NCBI RefSeq assembly: GCF_002797975.1
Contig: NZ_PGET01000001.1
Location: 1,178,001-1,242,000 of the forward strand
Reading direction: 5' to 3'
Origin: [Clostridium] celerecrescens 18A
Lineage (GTDB): Bacteria > Bacillota > Clostridia > Lachnospirales > Lachnospiraceae
Length of the DNA: 64,000 nt
Made by a program: the position numbers and the translations under genes. The notes under the pieces are model-generated. The model did not search any database. It was not told the DNA's origin and worked only from the letters and a program-made list of their open reading frames with translations. Of the stretch, positions 17,642-26,605 are shown piece after piece. Each line of letters opens with the position of its first letter. Positions within the stretch are counted from its first letter, which is position 1.

Positions 17642-18136
17642 TTACTCCTCCTTTCTTTCTATACCGCCTCCGCAGCCGCCCCCTGATTGGCAGACAAACT
17701 CACTGATAGGCATACATTCCTTTACTTTTTCAAAAAAATCCAGAATAACCCTTGCGTTGGAGTCGCTGAGAGAACAGAAATATTGACACAGCTTTTGGTT
17801 GGCTTTACTATGGTATTCCTGATGCTTAAGCCTAGCCTGCTCTCCATCCGCTGTAAGCCTGTAATATTTTTCTTTCTTATTCCCGGGCATTTTATATCCT
17901 TCAATCAGTTTCTTTTCTGTCAGCTTTACCGTCATCTGAGTTATCGCGCCCTGCGTAACGCCCATAATTTCTGATAGCATACGTGCATTTGCATCGGGAT
18001 GGTCATAAATCGCGTCAATCAGGTTCAGTTCTGCGTGATAAAGCACATTAGACTCGCTGTATATTTGAGGGATTCTCTGCTCATCTGTGATCATAGCTAT
18101 AACTTCAAATAAGTTCCCAATTAATTTACATTCCAT
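17642..18136 (-). CDS. MarR-like transcriptional regulator with C-terminal cysteines, head of the suf operon
   Basis: 164 residues. The central part is a MarR-type winged helix (MLSEIMGVTQGAITQMTVKL recognition helix, then a KKEKYYRLTADGEQ wing). The C-terminus has a Cys pair in FVCQSGGGCGGG and there is one more Cys at position 3, so a metal or Fe-S cluster could bind. It is first in the suf operon and probably regulates it. Most Firmicutes use IscR (Rrf2 family) or no linked regulator for suf, so a MarR type here is unusual. The start at 18136 follows GGAGGG at 8 bases. The ligand is unknown. Confidence 0.8.
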   Translation of the reverse strand: MECKLIGNLFEVIAMITDEQRIPQIYSESNVLYHAELNLIDAIYDHPDANARMLSEIMGVTQGAITQMTVKLTEKKLIEGYKMPGNKKEKYYRLTADGEQARLKHQEYHSKANQKLCQYFCSLSDSNARVILDFFEKVKECMPISEFVCQSGGGCGGGIERKEE

Positions 18137-18194
18137 GTCTTTTTCCCTCCAATATTTTCACGAAACAAAGGCTGATTTTGGTTCTAATTGCGAA

Positions 18195-18245
18195 TTTAGT
18201 ATAGCACCTAAAGAATCTGCTGTCAATATACTTTAGCAGCTAAAG
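18195..18245 (-). promoter_or_regulatory. suf promoter with four CTAAAG half-sites
   Basis: On the minus strand TTGACA (18226-18221), 17 bases and TATACT (18203-18198) form a near-consensus promoter. CTTTAGCAGCTAAAG (18231-18245) is a perfect palindrome just upstream of the -35, and TTTAG-N8-CTAAAG (18195-18213) is a second pair over the spacer and -10. These are likely operators for the MarR-like regulator. Confidence 0.7.
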
Positions 18246-18549
18246 AATATTGTGATTGCTTATCTGATGGGTGAGAGGAGGTGCATCTTTTTATAATTTA
18301 TGGTTAAATCAAATATTTACAATGCCTTGATTACAGCTTCGATTATACAATCATAATATAAAATGGTGAAATAACACGAAAATGATTATATGTGAATTTC
18401 GGAACGAACAATATTGTGAAAAATGCATTTGCTTAAATCATAAGTCTTATAAAAAATAAAAATATGCATAAATAATTAAGTTAAAAATGTATAAAATACA
18501 CAAAATATTTAAAACGAACATATAATGTACAAACGGTCATTTAACGCTC
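18246..18549. other. AT-rich intergenic region between the suf and ula operons
   Basis: About 300 bases with no supportable gene. It contains two isolated ACGAACA motifs (near 18404 and 18513) that resemble the repeats downstream of the ula promoter and may be further operator half-sites. Confidence 0.5.
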
Positions 18550-18578
18550 TTGAAAAACTAATATTGTAATGTTATTAT
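18550..18578 (+). promoter_or_regulatory. Promoter of the ula operon
   Basis: TTGAAA (18550-18555), 17 bases, TATTAT (18573-18578). Transcription should start near 18585, just upstream of three direct repeats. Confidence 0.6.
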
Positions 18579-18597
18579 CTAAATGTAAAGATAAATT

Positions 18598-18629
18598 CGA
18601 ACATAATCGATCATAAAACGATCATAAAG
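18598..18629 (+). promoter_or_regulatory. Three tandem CGATCATAA repeats, likely DeoR-type operator
   Basis: CGAACATAAT, CGATCATAAAA and CGATCATAAAG follow each other at 10-11 base spacing between the promoter and the ulaG ribosome site. DeoR-family repressors bind direct repeats of this kind, and a DeoR-family gene is in the operon. Confidence 0.6.
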
Positions 18630-18648
18630 AGCAAAGGAGGATGTTTGG

Positions 18649-19752
18649 ATGAGCAAAATGGAAGAAATCACAAGGGAAAGCTGGATCATGAGTACGTTCC
18701 CTGAATGGGGAACCTGGCTGAATGAAGAAATTGAACATGAGACAGTGGAACCTGGAACAGTGGCTATGTGGTGGCTGGGCTGTACGGGCATGTGGTTTAA
18801 AACACCGGGCGGCTGTAACATTACCGTAGATTTGTGGTGCGGTAACGGAAAGCGTTCTCATGGAAACGGAAAGATGGCTGAGGGTCATCAGATGGCCAAT
18901 ATGTGCGGGGGAAGAAAGATGCAGCCTAACTTAAGGGCGGTGCCTTTTGTGCTCGATCCGTTTGCAGTTAAGCATGTAGACGCGGTTCTGGCAACCCATT
19001 ACCATCAGGATCATATGAGCCCGGAATATGCTGCCCATGTAATCCAAAGCAATATAACAACCGTTGATGAGAATGGAAAAGAAATCCCGGTTCCTTTTAT
19101 CGGCCCTAAGAAATCCGTTGAGCTGTGGCAGAAATGGGGGGTTCCGGCGGACCGCTGCATTACGGTAGTGCCTGGAGACAGTATCAGGATAAAGGACATT
19201 GAAATTGTGGCATTGGATTCCTTTGACAGAACCTGCCTTGTAACAACCGATTCCACCGGCCCGGACCGGGAAGAGCTGACAGGTAAGTGTCCCATGGATA
19301 TGGATGATAAGGCGGTAAATTATCTGATCAAAACGCCTGGCGGTAATATTTATCACAGCGGAGATTCCCATTACTCCATTTACTTTGCAAAACACGGAAA
19401 GGATTATGACATTGATGTTGCATTTGGTTCTTATGGGGAAAATCCCGTGGGAATGGCAGATAAGATGACATCCTGTGATATCCTCCGCATGGCTGAAGCT
19501 CTAAGATGTAAGGTGGTAATCCCCATTCATTATGATGTCTGGACCAATTTCATGGCGGATGTGAATGAAATCAGGGTACTCTATCATATGAAGAAGGATC
19601 GGCTGGATTATAAGTTTCATCCGTTTTTCTGGGAGGTAGGCGGAAAATACGTTTATCCCAGAGATAAGGACAAGCTGGCTTATCACCATGAAAGAGGCTT
19701 TGAGGATTGTTTTGAAGCACCTCAGAATATTCCGTTCCGTTCACTTTTGTAA
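18649..19752 (+). CDS. ulaG: L-ascorbate-6-phosphate lactonase UlaG
   Basis: 367 residues of the metallo-beta-lactamase fold. It opens the lactone ring of L-ascorbate 6-phosphate to 3-keto-L-gulonate 6-phosphate. Metal-binding motif [10 protein letters not shown], plus YHSGDSHYS and PIHYDVWTN near the end, as in UlaG. Length is close to the E. coli protein (354). First gene of the operon, with AAAGGAGG before the ATG; an IIA gene follows 26 bases downstream. Confidence 0.93.
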   Translation: MSKMEEITRESWIMSTFPEWGTWLNEEIEHETVEPGTVAMWWLGCTGMWFKTPGGCNITVDLWCGNGKRSHGNGKMAEGHQMANMCGGRKMQPNLRAVPFVLDPFAVKHVDAVLATHYHQDHMSPEYAAHVIQSNITTVDENGKEIPVPFIGPKKSVELWQKWGVPADRCITVVPGDSIRIKDIEIVALDSFDRTCLVTTDSTGPDREELTGKCPMDMDDKAVNYLIKTPGGNIYHSGDSHYSIYFAKHGKDYDIDVAFGSYGENPVGMADKMTSCDILRMAEALRCKVVIPIHYDVWTNFMADVNEIRVLYHMKKDRLDYKFHPFFWEVGGKYVYPRDKDKLAYHHERGFEDCFEAPQNIPFRSLL

Positions 19753-19778
19753 GCAGGAAAAAGGAGAAAACAGAAAAC

Positions 19779-20234
19779 ATGCTGAGAGATTTTGTGGAGA
19801 AGAAACATTATAAATTTGCCATAGAAGCAAAGGATTGGGAGGATGCAGTCCGGATGAGCTGTGAGTGTCTGGAAGAGGACGGGACAGTCGAAGGGAATTA
19901 TAAGGAAGAGATCATTGCCTGTATTAAAAAATACGGCCCTTATATCATTGTTTTGCCGGACATTGCCATGCCGCATTCCCAGGAGGGGGCAGAAGGCGTG
20001 CATAAGACCACAATCGCCTTCATGAAACTGGATAAGCCGGTCAGCTTTGATGCGGAGGACCCGGAAAAGGATGCACAGCTTTTCTTTACCCTGGCCTCCT
20101 GTAATCCGGATCAGCATCTGAATAATATGAGCCGGTTATCGGAGCTGCTGTGCAATGAGGAAGTGATTGCTGAACTGAAAAAAGCCAAAGATTCAGAAGA
20201 TTTACTGAGAATACAGGAACGATATTTGGATTAG
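19779..20234 (+). CDS. ulaC: Ascorbate PTS EIIA component
   Basis: 151-residue EIIA of the mannitol/fructose/ascorbate type. The phosphorylated His is in LPDIAMPHSQEGAEGV (about residue 66). It passes phosphate from HPr to the EIIB protein UlaB. It lies between ulaG and the EIIC gene, each about 20 bases apart, consistent with one operon. Confidence 0.9.
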   Translation: MLRDFVEKKHYKFAIEAKDWEDAVRMSCECLEEDGTVEGNYKEEIIACIKKYGPYIIVLPDIAMPHSQEGAEGVHKTTIAFMKLDKPVSFDAEDPEKDAQLFFTLASCNPDQHLNNMSRLSELLCNEEVIAELKKAKDSEDLLRIQERYLD

Positions 20235-20252
20235 GGAGAAGGGGGTAATGCA

Positions 20253-21743
20253 ATGGAGATTTTATTGAAGGTATGGACTTTTTTTGCCACAAACGTTTTG
20301 CAGCAGCCGGCATTTATGATTGGTCTGATCGTTATGATTGGTTACATCTTGCTGAGAAAACCGTGGTATGATATACTTGCTGGGACTTTAAAAGCGATCG
20401 TGGGCTATTTGATTTTAATGGTTGGTTCCGGCGGGCTGGTAGGCAACTTCCGTCCGGTATTGGTAGGCCTAAAAGACAGGTTCCAGATGAATGCCATGGT
20501 AATTGATCCGTATTTTGGTCAGAATGCTGTTACGGCAGGCGTTGGGGAAGTGTTTGGAAAAGGATTTGGTGATGCGATGATTCTGTTGTTCATTGCATTT
20601 ATCGTAAATATTCTTCTTGTACGTTTTTCAAAATATACCAAGCTTCGGGCACTGTTTACCACCGGTAATGTACAGGTTCAGCAGGCTGCTACTGCATATT
20701 GGCTGATCATGTTTGCCTGTCCATTCCTGTTAAATGGAAGAGTTGCCATGCTTGTGGTAATGGCCCTTCTATTGGGAGCTTACTGGGCCGTTGGCTCAAA
20801 CCTGACAATCAAGCCGTGCCAGGAGGTAACGGACGGTGCCGGCTTCTGTCTGGCCCATCAGCAGATGTTCGGTGTAGCGCTCAGCTACTATCTTGCAGGC
20901 AAGCTCTTTGGAAAAGAAAGTAGGAAAAACAATGGAAAAGAAATCAGGAAGATTGAAGATATTGAACTGCCAGGTTTTATGTCCATCTTTAATGACAATA
21001 TGGTCTGTACTTCCATCTTAATGGTTATCTTCTTCGGGGCGATCCTCTGTATCCTTGGCCGGGATTATCTGGTTGAAGGAGAGTTTATGAAAGAGGGAGC
21101 CAGCATGTTCTTCTATGTTCTTCAAACCTGTTTATATTTTGCGGTGTATCTGGCAATTCTCCAATTAGGTGTACGTACCTTCGTAGCGGAGCTGACAGCC
21201 TCGTTCCAGGGGATTGCAGACAGAATTCTCCCTGGCTCTGTTCCGGGAGTGGATTGTGCCGTAATCTTTGGATTTGGTGCGGCCAATGCCGTGACCCTGG
21301 GATTCTTATCAGGCTTTGTCGGACAGATTCTGGCTATTGTGGCGCTGATTCTGTTAAAGAGTCCGGTGCTTGTTATATGCGGTTTCGTTCCCGTGTTCTT
21401 TGATAACGCCACCATCGGTGTTTTTGCAAATGAAAAGGGCGGATTTAAAGCGGCCCTGATTCTTCCCTTCCTATCCGGTCTTTGTCAGGTATTCGGTTCT
21501 GCATTTATCGCAGGCTGGGTAGGCATGGCAGCCTATGGCGGATATTTGGGTATGTGGGACTGGGCGGTCATATGGCCGGTATTTACCGTGGTCATGAAAT
21601 ATTTAAGCTACATCGGTATTGGAATCGTACTGGTTGCACTGCTTGCTATACCGCAGATTCAGTATTGGAAGGATAAAAAGGGTTATTTCCTTATGACAGA
21701 GGATTATGAAGCGTATAAAGAAATGAAGGCAGATAAAGAGTAA
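20253..21743 (+). CDS. ulaA: Ascorbate PTS EIIC permease
   Basis: 496 residues with about eleven hydrophobic helices. It carries L-ascorbate across the membrane with phosphorylation. Family motifs seen include TTGNVQVQQAATAYW, TDGAGFCLAHQQMFG and PGVDCAVIFGFGAANAVTLGF, as in UlaA/SgaT. Follows the EIIA gene and precedes EIIB. Start ATG has GAGAAGGGGG upstream. Confidence 0.95.
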   Translation: MEILLKVWTFFATNVLQQPAFMIGLIVMIGYILLRKPWYDILAGTLKAIVGYLILMVGSGGLVGNFRPVLVGLKDRFQMNAMVIDPYFGQNAVTAGVGEVFGKGFGDAMILLFIAFIVNILLVRFSKYTKLRALFTTGNVQVQQAATAYWLIMFACPFLLNGRVAMLVVMALLLGAYWAVGSNLTIKPCQEVTDGAGFCLAHQQMFGVALSYYLAGKLFGKESRKNNGKEIRKIEDIELPGFMSIFNDNMVCTSILMVIFFGAILCILGRDYLVEGEFMKEGASMFFYVLQTCLYFAVYLAILQLGVRTFVAELTASFQGIADRILPGSVPGVDCAVIFGFGAANAVTLGFLSGFVGQILAIVALILLKSPVLVICGFVPVFFDNATIGVFANEKGGFKAALILPFLSGLCQVFGSAFIAGWVGMAAYGGYLGMWDWAVIWPVFTVVMKYLSYIGIGIVLVALLAIPQIQYWKDKKGYFLMTEDYEAYKEMKADKE

Positions 21744-21766
21744 AAGAGATTAAGGAGGGTTTTCTC

Positions 21767-22078
21767 GTGGCTGGTAAAAATTTAAGCTTTTTAGTGTGTT
21801 GCGCAAATGGGGCAGGTTCAAGCCTGATGGCACAAATGACCTTGGAAAAAGTGCTGAAGAAGCATAATATCAAACCGACAAAGGTACATCATTGCGCTCT
21901 TTCAGAAGGAAAAGGATCGGCTCCTCAGTACGATGTGGTGGTTTGTGCACAGAACTTTAAAGATATGTTTGCAGATGCTGAGAAAAAAGGCATTAAGATC
22001 GTTGGACTTAAAAATGTGATGTCTGCTCCGGAGATTGAAACCAAATTAAAAGAGCAGGGAATCATTCAGGAAGGTTAA
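21767..22078 (+). CDS. ulaB: Ascorbate PTS EIIB component
   Basis: 103 residues. The phosphocysteine loop reads LVCCANGAGSSLM, the P-loop of the EIIB lactose/ascorbate fold. It takes phosphate from UlaC and gives it to ascorbate bound in UlaA. It starts with GTG after AAGGAGGG. An intercistronic hairpin follows. Confidence 0.92.
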   Translation: MAGKNLSFLVCCANGAGSSLMAQMTLEKVLKKHNIKPTKVHHCALSEGKGSAPQYDVVVCAQNFKDMFADAEKKGIKIVGLKNVMSAPEIETKLKEQGIIQEG

Positions 22079-22091
22079 TGATTATAAATTT

Positions 22092-22120
22092 CGTCTGCCT
22101 GTGTTTCAACCTGGCAGACG
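22092..22120 (+). other. Intercistronic hairpin after ulaB
   Basis: CGTCTGCC (22092-22099) pairs with GGCAGACG (22113-22120), but no T run follows. It is more likely a processing or stability element that separates the PTS genes from the regulator than a full terminator. Confidence 0.55.
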
Positions 22121-22181
22121 GTATCCAATAAACGGTGGATCGTAACAGTAATCAAATATTGATAAAAGTGCAGGTGAGCCT

Positions 22182-22952
22182 ATGAAAAGAGAATACGCCC
22201 TTGTGGAGGAGAGAAGAGAGCATATATTGGATATCGTAAGAAACAGTCCCAAGGTATCCGTGAACAGCTTGGCAGAGCAATGCGGGATTTCTGTGATAAC
22301 AGTTCGAAGAGATCTGCAGTATCTGGAAGACAGGAAGCTTTTAAAACGCTGTCATGGCGGCGCCATTCCCATTGAAAAGGGCCCTGCGCAGGCAAATGAA
22401 ATATTACGATACAGACGGCTGATTGCCAGCTATGCTGCAACGTTGGTAGATGATAATGATACGCTGTTTATTAACACCAGCAGCACTGCCCTGCAGATAC
22501 TGGAATATATCAAGAGCAGGAATGTGACGGTCATAACCAATAATGGAAAAGCGATTAACAGTGAACATGGAACCGGGGTAAATATCATTCTCACCGGCGG
22601 CGAACTTCGCTACCCGAAAGAAGCCATGGTAGGAGATCTTGCGGTCAGGAATCTTCAGAACATCTATGCAAAAAAGGCATTTATGGGTTGTTCCGGTATT
22701 TCCGTTATGTCAGGAATGACGACCGAGATCATGAATGAGGTATGTCTGAACGAATTAATGATCGAACACACAAGAAGCGAGCTGTATATCCTGGCCGATC
22801 ATACAAAGATAGGAAAGAACAGCAGCTTTTCAAGCTGCAGCATAGGCAAAGTTCAGCATTTGATTACGGATGAAAAGGCGCCTGAAGAAATATTAAAGGA
22901 ATTTAAGGAGGCTGGAGTGCAGATCCACCAGGTGAAAAAAGGAGGTTTTTAA
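22182..22952 (+). CDS. DeoR-family transcriptional regulator of the ula operon
   Basis: 256 residues with an N-terminal DeoR helix-turn-helix (VSVNSLAEQCGISVITVRRD) and a C-terminal sugar-phosphate sensing domain (DTLFINTSSTALQ, VITNNGKAIN, LILADHTK-like ILADHTKIGK). It resembles UlaR/GlpR-type repressors. It overlaps the next gene, ulaE, by one base. Likely target is the direct repeats at 18598-18629; the effector is probably an ascorbate-6-phosphate intermediate. Both points are inference. Confidence 0.88.
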   Translation: MKREYALVEERREHILDIVRNSPKVSVNSLAEQCGISVITVRRDLQYLEDRKLLKRCHGGAIPIEKGPAQANEILRYRRLIASYAATLVDDNDTLFINTSSTALQILEYIKSRNVTVITNNGKAINSEHGTGVNIILTGGELRYPKEAMVGDLAVRNLQNIYAKKAFMGCSGISVMSGMTTEIMNEVCLNELMIEHTRSELYILADHTKIGKNSSFSSCSIGKVQHLITDEKAPEEILKEFKEAGVQIHQVKKGGF

Positions 22953-23794
22953 TGAAAACCTATACGCTTGGGTTGTATGAAAAGTCAATGCCGGCTGAAT
23001 TAAGCTGGAAAGAAAAGCTGGAAGCTGCAAAGAGCGCCGGTTTTGATTTCCTGGAAATGAGTATAGACGAAACTGAGGAGAAACTGGAACGTCTGGAAAT
23101 GACGGAAAAGGAACGTCTGGAACTGATAAAACTGACAAAGGATGCAGGCATTCCCATCGGTACCATGTGTTTAAGCGGACACCGGAAGTATCCCCTGGGA
23201 AGCCATGACCCGGAAGTTAAGAAAAAAAGCATGGAAATCATGAGCAAAGCCATAGAACTTGCATCGGATCTGGGAATCAGGATTATCCAACTGGCCGGAT
23301 ACGATGTGTACTATGAAGAATCTGATGAAGAAACAAGGCGGTATTTTACTGACAACCTAAAAAAGGCTGCCGAAATGGCCGCGTCCGCCGGTGTGGTACT
23401 TGCATTTGAGACCATGGAGACCGGATTCATGAATACAGTGGAAAAAGCCATGAAATATGTGAAGCAGGTTTCCTCTGTCTACTTAAATGTTTATCCTGAT
23501 ATAGGGAATATAACAAATGCTGCGTTCATCAATGGAACGGACGTATTGGAGGACTTAAAGCTTGGAAGCGGGCGGCTTGCCGCCATGCATTTGAAAGAGA
23601 CAAAACCAGGCATATTCCGTGAGGTTCCTTACGGCGAGGGCCATGTGGACTTTAAAAAGGCCATTGAGACCGCATGGAAGCTTGGAGTCAGGATCTATGT
23701 GGCGGAATTCTGGTATACGGGAAATCCCTCCTGGAAGGAAGACCTGGTTGCGGCAAATCTTAAAATGACCGGGATATTAAGGGAACAGGAATGA
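22952..23794 (+). CDS. ulaE: L-xylulose-5-phosphate 3-epimerase UlaE
   Basis: 280-residue TIM-barrel protein of the xylose-isomerase-like family. Shows FLEMSIDETEEKLERL, RIIQLAGYDVYYE, NVYPDIGNITN and AMHLKETKPG, with the Glu/Asp/His metal ligands of UlaE/SgbU. It would convert L-xylulose 5-phosphate to L-ribulose 5-phosphate. AGGAGG precedes the ATG. An unknown gene follows 14 bases downstream. Confidence 0.92.
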   Translation: MKTYTLGLYEKSMPAELSWKEKLEAAKSAGFDFLEMSIDETEEKLERLEMTEKERLELIKLTKDAGIPIGTMCLSGHRKYPLGSHDPEVKKKSMEIMSKAIELASDLGIRIIQLAGYDVYYEESDEETRRYFTDNLKKAAEMAASAGVVLAFETMETGFMNTVEKAMKYVKQVSSVYLNVYPDIGNITNAAFINGTDVLEDLKLGSGRLAAMHLKETKPGIFREVPYGEGHVDFKKAIETAWKLGVRIYVAEFWYTGNPSWKEDLVAANLKMTGILREQE

Positions 23795-23808
23795 AAGGGA
23801 GTAAATAA

Positions 23809-24858
23809 ATGAAGATTGAAAAAAAGGTGATGGGAAATTTAACGAAATGCTATTCCATAGCCCCGCTTCGCTACAAAGGAACCGATCACATCCTTGTTGC
23901 GGCGGAAAAAATCGACCGCTGCCTGCTATTTGATTCGGAAGGCAATATAGAAGATACCATTTGGACAGAACCTGGCGGTGTAATGACCATGGTTCAAGTT
24001 CCTGGTACGGACGGACAGTTTCTGGCAACTCAAAAATTCTATTCTCCCAATGATTCCAAAGAAGCAAAAATTGTCATAGTGACCCCTGATGAACAAAATG
24101 GCTGGGAGGTAAAGACTTTAGTGGATTTACCCTTTGTACACCGGTTTCATATTGTGGAACGGAACGGCATCAACTATTTGATTGCTTGTACCTTAAAGTC
24201 AGGCCATGAATTTAAGGATGACTGGTCCTCACCGGGAAAGGTATACGGAGCGGTCCTGCCTGAAGATTTAAGCGGATTCAACGATAAGCATCAGCTTCCG
24301 CTGAAGGTGATTAAAGCTGGGATGCTGAAAAATCATGGTTACTATAAGGTGGAAGATGGTGGTCTTCAGACCAGTATTATATCCTCTGACAGCGGCGTAT
24401 ACCAGTTCATTCCACCGGAGCAGCCTTCTGGGGAATGGGGGATCCGCCAGTTGATAAAAGAAGCGGCAAGTGATGCGGTGCTGTTGGATTTTGATGAAGA
24501 CGGAGAGAAAGAATTAGCCACTATTTCCCCATTTCACGGGGATAAAATCAGCATTTGGAAAAAAACAGACGGGGAATACAGGGAGGTCTATGTTTATGAT
24601 CAGCCGGCTGAATTCAACCATGCTATTTTCGGAGGGACGCTGTGCGGCAGACCGGCCCTGGTCATAGGACATCGGCAGGGAGAACGAAATCTTTTGGTAT
24701 TTACCTATAATCCGGTGCAGAAATCCTATGAAGCACAGATCTTAGACCGAAATTGCGGTCCTGCTAACGTATACAAGTATACAAATAATGGAAAAGAGAT
24801 CATCATATCCACCAATCATGGAATCGATGAAATTGCCATGTATACATTTACCCCATAG
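23809..24858 (+). CDS. Uncharacterised FG-GAP/beta-propeller-like protein in the ula operon
   Basis: 349 residues, not recognised. The sequence is beta-rich throughout with repeated short blades. One segment, [17 protein letters not shown], has the Asp-rich FG-GAP/VCBS calcium-loop pattern. There is no signal peptide or membrane helix, so it should be cytosolic, which is unusual for FG-GAP proteins. It sits between ulaE and ulaF with 10-14 base gaps, so it is part of the operon. The expected ulaD decarboxylase is absent from the operon, but this protein shows no TIM-barrel or UlaD motif; its role (binding protein, lactonase-like or isomerase) is open. Confidence 0.7.
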   Translation: MKIEKKVMGNLTKCYSIAPLRYKGTDHILVAAEKIDRCLLFDSEGNIEDTIWTEPGGVMTMVQVPGTDGQFLATQKFYSPNDSKEAKIVIVTPDEQNGWEVKTLVDLPFVHRFHIVERNGINYLIACTLKSGHEFKDDWSSPGKVYGAVLPEDLSGFNDKHQLPLKVIKAGMLKNHGYYKVEDGGLQTSIISSDSGVYQFIPPEQPSGEWGIRQLIKEAASDAVLLDFDEDGEKELATISPFHGDKISIWKKTDGEYREVYVYDQPAEFNHAIFGGTLCGRPALVIGHRQGERNLLVFTYNPVQKSYEAQILDRNCGPANVYKYTNNGKEIIISTNHGIDEIAMYTFTP

Positions 24859-24868
24859 GAGGAGAAAC

Positions 24869-25576
24869 ATGTTAGAAGACTTAAAGCGGCTTGTTTATGA
24901 AACTAATATGGAACTGCCCAAGTACGGTCTTGTCACCTTTACCTGGGGCAATGTGAGCGCTATAGACCGTGAAAGTGGTATGTTTGTTATTAAGCCCAGC
25001 GGTGTAGATTATAACAAGCTTAAGCCGGAAGATATGGTGGTTATGGATTTAGAGGGCAGAAAGGTGGAAGGAAGATATCACCCTTCTTCTGATACTGCCA
25101 CCCATCTGGAACTTTATAGGGCATTCCCAAAGATCGGCGGGATCGTGCACACCCATTCTTCCTGGGCGACCAGCTGGGCCCAGTCCGGGCGGGGAATCCC
25201 CTGCTATGGCACTACCCATGCGGATTATATATACGGAGAGGTTCCCTGCCTTCGCTGCCTGACAAAGGAAGAGATTGAGGAAGGGTATGAGAAACACACG
25301 GGGCTTCTGATTGCAGACTATTTTAAGGACAAAGAGTATCTGGCAGTACCGGCCTGTCTCTGTAAAAACCACGGACCTTTTACCTGGGGGAAGGATCCCA
25401 AAGAGGCTGTGCATAACGCAGTGGTATTGGAAGAGGTAGCCAAAATGGCTTATCGGTGTGAGCAGATCAATCCGGATGTCATCCCTGCACCACAGGAGCT
25501 GCAGGATAAGCATTATTTAAGAAAGCATGGGGCCAATGCATATTATGGTCAAAAGAATGGGGAGAATGAAAGATAG
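24869..25576 (+). CDS. ulaF: L-ribulose-5-phosphate 4-epimerase (UlaF/AraD type)
   Basis: 235-residue class II aldolase-family enzyme. [43 protein letters not shown] and [13 protein letters not shown] give the zinc histidines and the phosphate site. It converts L-ribulose 5-phosphate to D-xylulose 5-phosphate, the last step of ascorbate use. The ATG at 24869 after AGGAGG was preferred to an upstream in-frame ATG at 24788 inside the previous gene. Confidence 0.94.
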   Translation: MLEDLKRLVYETNMELPKYGLVTFTWGNVSAIDRESGMFVIKPSGVDYNKLKPEDMVVMDLEGRKVEGRYHPSSDTATHLELYRAFPKIGGIVHTHSSWATSWAQSGRGIPCYGTTHADYIYGEVPCLRCLTKEEIEEGYEKHTGLLIADYFKDKEYLAVPACLCKNHGPFTWGKDPKEAVHNAVVLEEVAKMAYRCEQINPDVIPAPQELQDKHYLRKHGANAYYGQKNGENER

Positions 25577-25666
25577 ATTTTTTTAGACAAAGTAAATGAG
25601 GGGATATCAGAGAGCTTTTTTGATAAGCTGTCATAAGGGAGGGAGAAATCTCTCCGGTATATGTAA

Positions 25667-25702
25667 AAGCCTGCCTTCCTAAACGGAAAGGTGGGCTTGT
25701 AT
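25667..25702. terminator. Bidirectional terminator between ula and sigG
   Basis: AAGCCTGCCTTCC (25667-25679) pairs with GGAAAGGTGGGCTT (25685-25698). T-rich flanks are present, clearer on the minus strand (TTTTAC), so it can serve both convergent units. Confidence 0.75.
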
Positions 25703-25720
25703 TAATAAGGAAGCCGTTAC

Positions 25721-26497
25721 CTAAGAAAGGTAATTCTTCATGGTTTTTAATGCGTTTTTTTCCAGGCGGCTTACTTGCGCCTGACTGATATGGATTTCTT
25801 CTGCTACCTCGGTCTGCGTCTTTCCTTCAAAAAAGCGCATGTCAATGATATGGCGCTCCCTTTCTGGAAGACGTCTCATGGCCTCGTTTAAGGAGATGTC
25901 CTCTACCCAGTTTTCCTCTAAGTTTTTTTTGTCACTGATCTGGTCCATGACAAAAAGAGGATCACCGCCGTCAGAATAGACCGGTTCATAAAGACTGACC
26001 GGGCTTTGAATGGCATCAAGAGCATAGGTGATGTCTTCTTTGCTGACTCCGATTTCATCGGCGATTTCCATCAGGGTAGGTTCTTTTAAGTTTTTCTTCA
26101 TTAAATTTTCTTTGGCATAGATTGCCTTATAAGCGGTATCACGCAGGGACCGGCTGACGCGGATAGAATTATTATCCCGAAGATAACGCCGTACTTCGCC
26201 CAAAATCATGGGTACCGCATAGGTGGAGAACCGGACGTTCTGCGTAATATCGAAATTATCAATGGCTTTGATTAAACCGATGCATCCGATCTGAAATAAG
26301 TCGTCAACGTTTTCATTGCTCCCGGAAAAACGTTGTATGACACTGAGAACCAGTCTTAAGTTTCCCTTGATGTAATCTTCTCTGGCCTTTTTATCTCCAT
26401 CAAGAATCCGTTTGAACAGAACTTCCTTCTCTTCGTTATTAAGAAGAGGAAGTTTGGAAGTATTGACACCACAAATCTCTACTTTGTATCCAGACAT
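25721..26497 (-). CDS. sigG: RNA polymerase sporulation sigma factor SigG
   Basis: Late forespore sigma factor, 258 residues. YKVEICGVNTSKLPLL at the start is the SigG signature; region 2 has NLRLVLSVIQRF and VDDLFQIGCIGLIKAIDNFD, and region 4 has KTQTEVAEEIHISQAQVSRLEK. Length matches Bacillus SigG (260). Start ATG follows GGAGGGAAAG. It is alone here, whereas it usually follows sigE. Confidence 0.97.
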   Translation of the reverse strand: MSGYKVEICGVNTSKLPLLNNEEKEVLFKRILDGDKKAREDYIKGNLRLVLSVIQRFSGSNENVDDLFQIGCIGLIKAIDNFDITQNVRFSTYAVPMILGEVRRYLRDNNSIRVSRSLRDTAYKAIYAKENLMKKNLKEPTLMEIADEIGVSKEDITYALDAIQSPVSLYEPVYSDGGDPLFVMDQISDKKNLEENWVEDISLNEAMRRLPERERHIIDMRFFEGKTQTEVAEEIHISQAQVSRLEKNALKTMKNYLS

Positions 26498-26605
26498 ATC
26501 TTTCCCTCCGCATCATTCATTATTCTCATACAGAAATGATGTACTCAATCGAGGGCTTTTATACGATAGCCGGATCAAAATTATTTTCCAGTTTTTAGGG
26601 CATTA

